A stretch of DNA of 64,000 nt, taken from NCBI GenBank assembly GCA_011634665.1, contig WAEK01000004.1, positions 3,226,001-3,290,000 of the forward strand, in the 5' to 3' direction. Within the stretch, counting starts at the first letter, position 1, and each line of letters opens with the position of its first letter. The notes under the pieces were generated by a model. That model was not told where the DNA came from. It ran no database searches and saw nothing but the letters and a program-made list of their open reading frames with translations. This document shows, in pieces, positions 57,200-64,000 of the stretch. The DNA is from Mortierella sp. BCC40632 (taxonomy: Eukaryota; Mortierellomycota; Mortierellomycetes; Mortierellales; Mortierellaceae). The translations under genes were made by a program, and so were the position numbers.

Positions 57200-59461
57200 A
57201 TGTATACTAATGAGTTCCTCGCCTCCTACGCTTACTCGATTAGATTTTTAATATCTATCGATCCAAGATTTGGACAAGAGTCTCTGAAATATGCCCAAGG
57301 TGAGTTGTTATTACTCTTGTATCGCGAATTCACACGTCATAAAGTTCTTTCATGCTGATGTCTCATCGAATTTTTACGATCTGGTCATTTCTGCGGTGAG
57401 GCGCTTTTATTTCGGACTTTGCATCAGGGATCATACACCGATGACAGTCGCGTCATTTGTCCAAAATGCACCGAGACAGTAGCAAGAAAAAAGCTAGACG
57501 GCATTATAGGACTTTCCATTTCCGAACCCTTGAACCCAGAGCGGACAAAGACAGTGGTAGCATTGGCGATCGTCAGGAAGCTGTAAATTCTAAAAGGAAA
57601 CGGCTACAAGCTTCCCTGGAAGACTCATCAAAAATCTGGGAGAAGATGTGCCGTTCGGTTCCCTCCAATATTCTTCAGTCAGCCATGGACAACTTGGATG
57701 CAGCTCCATTCCACATTAATGGAGCTGCAATGATTTTATCCGTGGAGGCACAGGAGTTGCTACAGTCAATTCTTCCAGAAGAATACAGCCTTTCATAAAA
57801 TCAGTACATTGCAGGGAGAGGCAACTGGCGACATAACCCACTGCAAGGACCTACTCAATGATACACACGAACCAGTGAATTCTGAACACTTATCTGTTGT
57901 CGAAGCCGGCGGAGACGAAGGACTGGAGCGATTGATGGGTGCAGTCATTGTTACTGACGAACAGAGCCTCAAAATAACGTGTGATGAACTTTACTTTCGG
58001 GATTCCTCGATCGATCCCCATGCAGAATCGCTTGAAGCTGTTCCATCCAGCATAACAACCGAAGAACGTTCAAACCAGTATGAGGGCAAGCTTAAAATCG
58101 TGAAAATCAAGGATATCGGGATCAATAAGAGGTTGGTGATTGGAGTACGGGCTGTTGTAAATCAACGTGTGTATGTCTAGTAAATAGCAGTAGGAACCTA
58201 AAATTGACAGCCAAGGAGACGTTTATAGGCGGTCTGCAGCCACGCTTCAGACAGCATTTTACTCCGAAGGCGGGCTGCTCAGGGCCAGCATAAATACAGG
58301 CCTCGTATCCAGAAAAATAAAAAGACTGATCGCATCTCACCGATTTCACTTCCCCCGAGTTTACCTTTTTTTCATGGACCTTTAACTATCTGGTCACAGC
58401 AGGATTCAGCAATGACAACATTAGAATAGGACCAGGGCGGTGTGCAGAGGGTTTGGAGGTCAACGACAGAACAAGACTGTTTATTAGGATTGATAGACAG
58501 GATCCAACAATGCTCTCCAACGATGCTCTCTCTTTAGGCCGGTTACGGAGCAAGTTTGGGCACCCTTTTGCCTTTTTTGGGAGAAGATCGGTCCTGGTCG
58601 GGTATGCCTCTGTACCTCTCATGCCGATAATTGTTTTCACGTTGTCACAATTTGGAGTGCCATTCAGTGAAATATTCCGAAACCTTGCATCTTCAGCAGA
58701 ACCCGGCAAGAAATATGTCACCATTCGTTTGGAAGACATCGCAGAACCACAAGAGGACGACAAATCAATCCCCACACAGATTACTCGAAAAATCATCAAG
58801 CTGTTCCTACCTGGAAATGAGATTCTGAAAATTACCAGAAACAAGGAGGCTGAGAAAGCTCTTACGGATCTTGCCAGCTATTTTTTGGGAATAATATCAG
58901 ACAAGAACATCACAATCCAAAATAGGATTGAACGCAGAAATGATGAGCCAGTTGAGGATAGGGATGGAGATGGTCCAGTGACTCTGCGCGTCACTTCGAT
59001 CACCTTTGCAAGTAGAGCAGAGCTCCAAGCAGCGATAGAACTGGTTCCAGGCACCGGTCTCCGGGGTCTCCTGCGCTCTCTTTTACCCAAGCCCATGTAA
59101 TTACCAGCGACCAAGAGAATTTTCCTCCTTTTGGGGGCAACCAAGGGTCAACCTAGACCAGGCGCTATCCCACCACCCTTTCCTCCTCTTCACTCTCTGG
59201 TCTTACATGCTCCCCTCCCACAAAAAAAATGCCGCTTCACGCACTGCGCAATGCTGTAATTCTGGTCTTGTCAGGCCACCTCGATATTCACCAACTCGCT
59301 TCTCAACAGGGGCCAGAGCTCGAACCAACGCCGCAAGGCCTCCTCTTCGGGCTCTTTATCAGTCAGAGAACGTTCGCAGGGCCTCGCAGCTAACAAGGCG
59401 TGAGAAAGTTCTTGTCATTCAAGAGACATCGGAAGACGATTACAACAGTGTGGACTATTAA
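57200..59461 (+). CDS. Spliced 525-aa protein of unknown function
   Basis: Five exons, 57200-57299, 57494-57741, 57815-58170, 58410-59096 and 59275-59461, join in phase at all four junctions. Donors are GTGAGT, GTGGAG, GTATGT and GTAATT. The acceptor at 57493 lacks a pyrimidine tract and is the weakest. An alternative acceptor (before 57480) opens a different but short frame (VARKKLDGIIGLSIS). The protein begins MYTNEFLASYAYSIRFLIS, has a basic segment, then alternating hydrophobic stretches (GKLKIVKIKDIGINKRLVI; RSVLVGYASVPLMPIIVFTL) suggesting a folded beta-rich or alpha/beta domain. A basic C-terminus ends in ETSEDDYNSVDY. No signal peptide, catalytic motif or family was recognised. It lies between retroposon copies and could be a host orphan gene or cargo of an older element. 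Confidence 0.6.
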
Positions 59462-59859
59462 GAGAGAGTGCGTCTCGCAGTGTACCCTCACCGCAAGCTT
59501 GAGAATGATGAGAGCGAGCAACACGAAGACAGGTTGGTGTTATGGGTTTGCTTATTAGATCCAATATCATGGGTTTTAGTCCTTGCCTTTTTTCCCTTTA
59601 AATTTTACCAAGGTAGTAATAAAGAAAACCACCCTTTCTTTCTCGTCATTCCAGTCCACAGGCTTTTCATTGGTGAGGAGAAAGCGCGGAGCAAATGCTC
59701 AGGCTGTTTATTAGCTGTTGCTTTTGCTTTTGCCTTTGCCTTTTTTTTTTTTTTTTTGCCTTTTTTTTTATTGAACTATAAAGTTTGCAATCGTTTGTTT
59801 TGTTTGAGGAGACCAGTCAAGCAAATTTGCCTATTCCAGGTGGGGTAGCAAAAATACCC
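59462..59859. other. Short spacer
   Basis: 3' flank of the 525-aa gene. It contains a CTTTTG-type repeat and poly(T) runs at 59742-59757 and 59761-59769. No gene signal. Confidence 0.55.
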
Positions 59860-60172
59860 TCACATTGTACCCACAACGAGAGAACATATCTATTGCAGTG
59901 GCGCGTGGATATGCTCGGAAAGTTACATCAAGTATCTCCATTGACATGTCTTGACACGCAGAACTGGCATAGTGTTGAATCCATTTTTGACCTGGTTGAA
60001 CCCCAGCTCAATCGGACTGAGCTGTGGACAATAGGGGGGAAGGTGAACAAGAATGGCGCTCTGGGAATAGATGGCATCTTCAATCATGATTAAAATACTG
60101 TACTGCATTGGCCACGGCTGAAGGTGAGGGAGGAAGCGCTTCTTAAATACAATCCTCCAGCTTCGCGTGCAA
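59860..60172 (-). pseudogene. Remnant of a DDE-superfamily transposase (Tc1/IS630-like, C-terminal part)
   Basis: The minus-strand frame reads FLPHLQPWPMQYSILIM, then LVHLPPYCPQLSPIELGFNQ, the conserved block around the last acidic catalytic residue of DDE_3-type transposases (LPPYxPxLxPIE). After a frame change at about 59925 it continues as VTFRAYPRATAIDMFSRCGY, typical of the C-terminal end. Only about 100 residues remain, the catalytic aspartate block (normally LILDNA) reads LIMIEDA, and the frame is broken, so it is inactive. Retroposon copy D abuts its 5' side. Confidence 0.8.
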
Positions 60173-60541
60173 GACCGAAGCCACTCGACATCAGGCGTGC
60201 TGACGTTGCTGACGTCGACTTGCTTCATTGAGACCCGCTCTCGCAGCTCCTGGACCCCTCGGACCCTTTGCCTTAGTTGTAAATCCTGCCGTTGACTTGC
60301 CCCCTCTTCGGGTGCTCTTTGTACCCTGGTCTTTTTCCTTTTCTCTGCATTTGTATTTTTAGTAGCTCTATCGTTTCTGGGTCGCCCTCCACCATTTCTT
60401 TCATCTCTCTATTCTTTTGTTCTAGGGTAGTGCAGCTTGTGAGAACTAGCTGGCCACGTCCGCAGATCGTGGGATGGGTGCGCGTCGACGAACAAAACCC
60501 ATAACGGGACCTGTTAAAAAAAAAAAAAAAAAAAAAAAAAA
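60148..60541 (+). mobile_element. Retroposon copy D (plus orientation, poly(A) tail)
   Basis: Same family as copies A-C, in the opposite orientation, ending in a pure 27-base poly(A) at 60515-60541. Similarity to copy A starts at TCCTCCAGCTTCGCG and includes the coding-like block (reading DIRRADVADVDLL, then a stop where A has Asp-Trp, then LSQLLDPSDPLP) and the 3' part to AACGGGACCTGTT. It sits directly at the 5' edge of the transposase remnant, suggesting insertion into that older element. No clear target duplication was seen. Confidence 0.82.
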
Positions 60542-60985
60542 GTGGCACAACATGGATTTCACCGTCTGGTGCCAAGGTAGTTTCACCAGCAAACAACAAG
60601 TTCAGGAAACGAGGATTGGCGCTTGTTCCCGGAAGTTGGAGCCCAACTCTGTCTAGGTATACCTTCATGCCCGGCACAAACTTCCAAGCTACTTACCGGT
60701 GAGCTACCAGGAGGAGAATAAATTGCATTCTACTTAATGTACTAGAGGGCATCACTTCCAGACTTGAAATAGCCCAAAGACCATTGGGTCCAGTGGATTC
60801 TTGTTCCTTGTGAGCCAAAATGTTCTCTTTACCTCTCATACCGCGGGACAAACAGAAAAAATGAGATGAGGAAGGGGTTGACCTCTGGTCGTTTTTCGCC
60901 TTGTAGACAATCTAGACCAACCTCATATAAAAAGTAGATGGTTGTCAAATACACTGTGAGTGTCAATCAGGTTGTCAAACAAACC

Positions 60986-61047
<62 letters not shown>

Positions 61048-62819
61048 CAAGGAGCTACCCATGGTCTAATTTGAAGAGTAAATGATACCTTTCTGTATGA
61101 CTTTGCTATTCGGTATACTCTCCATCAAAGCAATCCGTATGTCGCTTTTATTTCTGGTCGGATGCCCTCTCCTATCCCAGTTTTGTCTAGAATCTCTTTT
61201 TTGAAATGTAATGCCCCCATCTAGACCTTTTTTCCTTTAGGCAATTTATTGACCGATCGCACAGCCATAATGGCCCCCTAGGCAATGATCAATTGAATTC
61301 TGTTCATCGCTGTCAAACACATATTGGTTCGCGTCTTTAGAGTCTCCTATGCATATTTCTTCTTTTGGACCAAAGCATTAAGAAGGACTGCTGCAATAAT
61401 TTAATAGATGAACTAGGATGTCGGATTGCTACCCTCTTCTCCAATAGCAGGGCTCCGCCTCCTATTATCTCCCCTTGTGATTCCTGTCCCCACACTGCAA
61501 CCATACCTTGTCGGGTTTAATTGCAGATGGTGGAGGCTATGAACACGATTGGTAGTCATTACTTTTTCTTGGAAATGGAACATTCTTGCTTTAGCTAGAG
61601 AGCGCTATCTCATTCTGCGTTCCTCTTACCACAGGTTTTTTTTTTTTTTTCCACACAGCCTTTTTTTTGAGGAGCATGTCTTTTCCTTTCCCCTTTGCCT
61701 TGACTATTCCACACGGTATCTCCTGTTTCTACCTCCTTGTCCAGAAAAAAAAAAAAAGAGTACGATCAAGTCACGCTTTTTTTTCCGAGCTTTCAAGAAA
61801 ACAACAATGAACACCCCTCACTATCCCCACATTCAGATAGATAAGGTGACTGCGTTCCGTAGGACAGAGGAACGCGTGGATTGATTGGCTGCAGGGCCAG
61901 TGGTGGATGAGCGATATGGTGCCATCCCATCGCTAGAAGACGCAACATCATCAACGCGCGGATGATTGGCTAGACCCATGCCCGCCCTCTCTCTGTCTCC
62001 TTCATAGGTCTATGTCCATGGCCCCCCTTCTACATACAAACATACATATGCTCCTCTACTCTGCACTCTTTCGCCTCCTACTCTTCTTCATCTCTGCCTT
62101 GTTGATGTTATCGCCCCATGTCTGTCGGTTCTGGCTCGCCTTTTGCTCGTGTGCGTGGCATGGGGCTACTGGATTGCTTTTGGGGGAGAGGAAATGAGAG
62201 TCTCAAGAGCTGGTGCAAAGAGTGAGCTGTCTCCACGCCGCAAACACAGAGTCTTTACTCACAGCCTTTATTCACTCGAGATTGAGTGTGAGAGCTCGCG
62301 CCTTGGCCCACAGCGGGAACAGCAATCGCGCCATGCATCAGCAAGCTAGGATAGGGATCGGCTCGACTGCTACAAGAGTTGGGTGGATGAGTAGAAGGCG
62401 AGTAAATGGTGTTAATGAATGAGCGATCGGGAAAAAGAAGGTACATGAGTAGGAAGAGGGTGCGCGTGCAAGATAAGGCTACGGAGGCGGTGAGTACGAA
62501 TACGGGGGTGGAGATGGGAGCGCAGACCAAGAAAGCCCTCGCAATAGACAAGTTGCCTTAGTCAGGCCTTAGTAATGCAGACAGACTCGCTTTCTAAATC
62601 GTTGTGCCCAGCAGAGGTATATAACGCATTCTCCGAACGTCTCTCTTCTCTCTCTCTTTATTCTCTTTCCCATCCCGCCTTTGCTCTCTTCTTTCTCTTT
62701 CTCTCCTTACTCCACTCTCCACCCTCCACTCTCCGAAGCAGGAACTCTTCTCTCACAGTCCACCCTTCTCGTTCGGTCTTCCCACTCCTCCATCAACCTC
62801 ACCAGCAACATACACAGCC
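60542..62819. other. Intergenic region upstream of PAPS reductase
   Basis: No supported gene. A compound (CT)n-poly(T) tract lies at 60991-61047. Poly(T)/(A) runs lie at 61636-61650 and 61744-61757. The last 200 bases form the promoter and C/T-rich leader of the PAPS reductase gene. Confidence 0.55.
62618..62624 (+). promoter_or_regulatory. TATA box of the PAPS reductase gene
   Basis: TATATAA, 196 bases before ATG 62820, followed by a strongly pyrimidine-rich stretch and a C/A-rich leader, an arrangement typical of well-expressed fungal genes. Confidence 0.5.
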
Positions 62820-63794
62820 ATGCCTGAGGCCACTTCTACCGGACAGACCGCTGCCAACGCGCTCTTCACCCCTACCCATCTTAAGTTTCTCAACGCCAAG
62901 CTTGAGAAGCTGCCCGCTGAAAAGATCATCGAGTGGGCTATGGTCTCACTCCCAGGTCTGATCCAGACGACAGCCTTTGGCAACACAGGCCTTGTCATCC
63001 TCGACATGATCAACCGTATCCATATTGACCAGCAGGCTGCAGCCAACCACCACCCCACTCCAGCCTCGTCTTCCGCCTCCGAGGATGACGACAACGATGA
63101 GAGCCAGGCCAGATTCCGCAAGTCTGGCTACAACACCCGTCGTCATCCTGTCCCTCTCATCTTCCTCGATACTCTTTATCACTTCCAGGAGACCCTTGAT
63201 CTTGCTCAGCAAGTCCAGGACCACTACAATATTCCACTCAAGGTTTACAAGCCTCTCGATGTTGAGACCACTGAGGAGTTTGAAAGTCAGTATGGCAAGC
63301 AACTCTGGGAGACCGATGAGCTAGCCTATGACTACTTGGTCAAGGTCGAGCCCGCTCGTCGTGCCTATGCCGAACTTGGCGCCCAGGCAGTCATTTCGGG
63401 CCGTCGTCGGTCTCAGAAGGGTGACCGTTCGCATCTTGACATTCTTGAGATCGAGGCGGGAACGGGTTTGCTAAAGCTGAACCCACTCGCGACTTGGTCT
63501 TTCCAACAGGTCCGAACCTACCTTCGTGCGTACCAGGTCCCAACCAATGCTCTCCTTGAACAAGGTTATCGGTCGATTGGTGACTGGCACTCGACCAAGC
63601 CTGCTACGAACCCCGATGATGAGCGATCGGGTCGTTGGGAGGGTAAACAAAAGACTGAGTGCGGACTTCATGTTGACTACTTCAAGATGCGTGCCGAGTT
63701 CCAGGCTTCGCAAAAGAAGAAGCAAGCCCTTCTCGCAGCCCAACAAGCTGCACTTGATACACAGGCGCAGCAGGCACAGGTGGTTCAAGCCTAA
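62820..63794 (+). CDS. MET16: Phosphoadenosine phosphosulfate (PAPS) reductase
   Basis: Intronless 324-aa cytosolic enzyme reducing PAPS to sulfite with thioredoxin in the assimilatory sulfate pathway that feeds cysteine and methionine synthesis. Family features in order: the N-terminal LEKLPAEKIIEWAM helix, VSLPGLIQTTAFGNTGLVIL (nucleotide-binding region), PVPLIFLDTLYHFQETLDLA, YNIPLKVYKP, then RRSQKGDRSHLDILEIEAG, LKLNPLATWSFQQVRTYL, GYRSIGDWHSTKP, and the C-terminal KTECGLH with catalytic Cys281. The two CC pairs that bind the iron-sulfur cluster in bacterial and plant APS reductases are not seen, so this is the PAPS type. An inserted acidic Ser/Asp loop (about residues 74-105) lies between the first beta-alpha unit and the LDT motif. 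The C-terminus has a Gln/Ala-rich extension. Codon use is C-rich, consistent with high expression. Confidence 0.95.
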   Translation: MPEATSTGQTAANALFTPTHLKFLNAKLEKLPAEKIIEWAMVSLPGLIQTTAFGNTGLVILDMINRIHIDQQAAANHHPTPASSSASEDDDNDESQARFRKSGYNTRRHPVPLIFLDTLYHFQETLDLAQQVQDHYNIPLKVYKPLDVETTEEFESQYGKQLWETDELAYDYLVKVEPARRAYAELGAQAVISGRRRSQKGDRSHLDILEIEAGTGLLKLNPLATWSFQQVRTYLRAYQVPTNALLEQGYRSIGDWHSTKPATNPDDERSGRWEGKQKTECGLHVDYFKMRAEFQASQKKKQALLAAQQAALDTQAQQAQVVQA

Positions 63795-64000
63795 GGAAAA
63801 AAAAGAAGAAAAGGCCTCTTATTTTTCTATCGTCCTTGCACACTTCCCTTTCGTTTCATGTAATTGTAGTCAACCAAAAAAAAAAGGGCGATTCCCACAA
63901 AATGGTCTCAGAATGGAGCAAGTCTCACTCTATCAAGTGTGCCCCCGTAGCAGTGTGCTACTTTCTCCAGTCTCTCCTTACCCCACTCTCATTCTCACCA
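63795..64000. other. 3' flank of PAPS reductase
   Basis: 3' untranslated and terminator region with A-rich runs just after the stop and at about 63876-63886, and a T-rich stretch TATTTTTCT. No further gene begins before the window ends. Confidence 0.6.

Noticed and set aside
57466..57798. Separate small gene starting at ATG 57466
   Set aside because: The same frame is better explained as exon 2 of the five-exon gene, because a canonical GTGAGT donor upstream and phase-consistent junctions downstream connect it on both sides.
59923..60228. Intact 101-codon minus-strand gene
   Set aside because: It spans the junction of a transposase remnant and retroposon D. The conserved transposase sequence continues in another frame, so it is a pseudogene fragment.

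Overview
The window reads as nuclear DNA from an early-diverging filamentous fungus. The style is closest to Mortierellomycotina, but that placement is inference. Genes carry many short GT-AG introns, often with long sense-strand T runs. Untranslated and intergenic DNA is full of poly(A)/(T), (GA)n/(CT)n and tetranucleotide tracts. The proteome is that of a free-living eukaryote: ribosome biogenesis, RNase P, a GPN-loop GTPase and sulfate assimilation. All splice models here come from splice-site consensus and reading-frame continuity; nothing was searched or computed.

Layout. 1-5.3 kb: a large two-pass membrane protein (-). 6.8-10.5 kb: a divergent pair, NEP1/EMG1 18S rRNA pseudouridine methyltransferase (-) and an Rpp14-type RNase P/MRP subunit (+). 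10.9-14.4 kb: a seven-exon CCDC6-like coiled-coil protein (-). 14.7-16.6 kb: a secreted, extremely acidic Gln/Asp/Glu protein ending in a basic His/Lys tail (-). 18-20.4 kb: a bZIP transcription factor (-). 20.4-25.3 kb: gene-free low-complexity DNA. 25.3-30.2 kb: a 1,546-aa protein with four Myb/SANT-like repeats (+). 30.2-40.1 kb: about 10 kb without a convincing gene. 40.1-42.2 kb: a second Myb/SANT protein (+). 42.2-44 kb: ambiguous candidate exons. 44-46 kb: GPN3 (+), whose start codon appears to be split by an intron. 46.6-48.8 kb: a third Myb/SANT protein (-), related in its domain to the second.

48.8-62.8 kb is a gene-poor, repeat-rich segment. It holds a small secreted cysteine-rich protein resembling single-domain von Willebrand type C proteins (spliced model, 103 aa), a tRNA-Glu(CTC), four copies of a poly(A)-tailed retroposon (two with visible target-site duplications), a decayed DDE transposase, and a five-exon 525-aa gene of unknown function lying between the retroposons. 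62.8-63.8 kb: PAPS reductase (MET16 type) with a TATA box.

The housekeeping genes are unremarkable in content. The items most worth following are the SVWC-like secreted protein, the acidic precursor with a histatin-like tail, the orphan 525-aa gene in the repeat island, and the trio of Myb/SANT genes.
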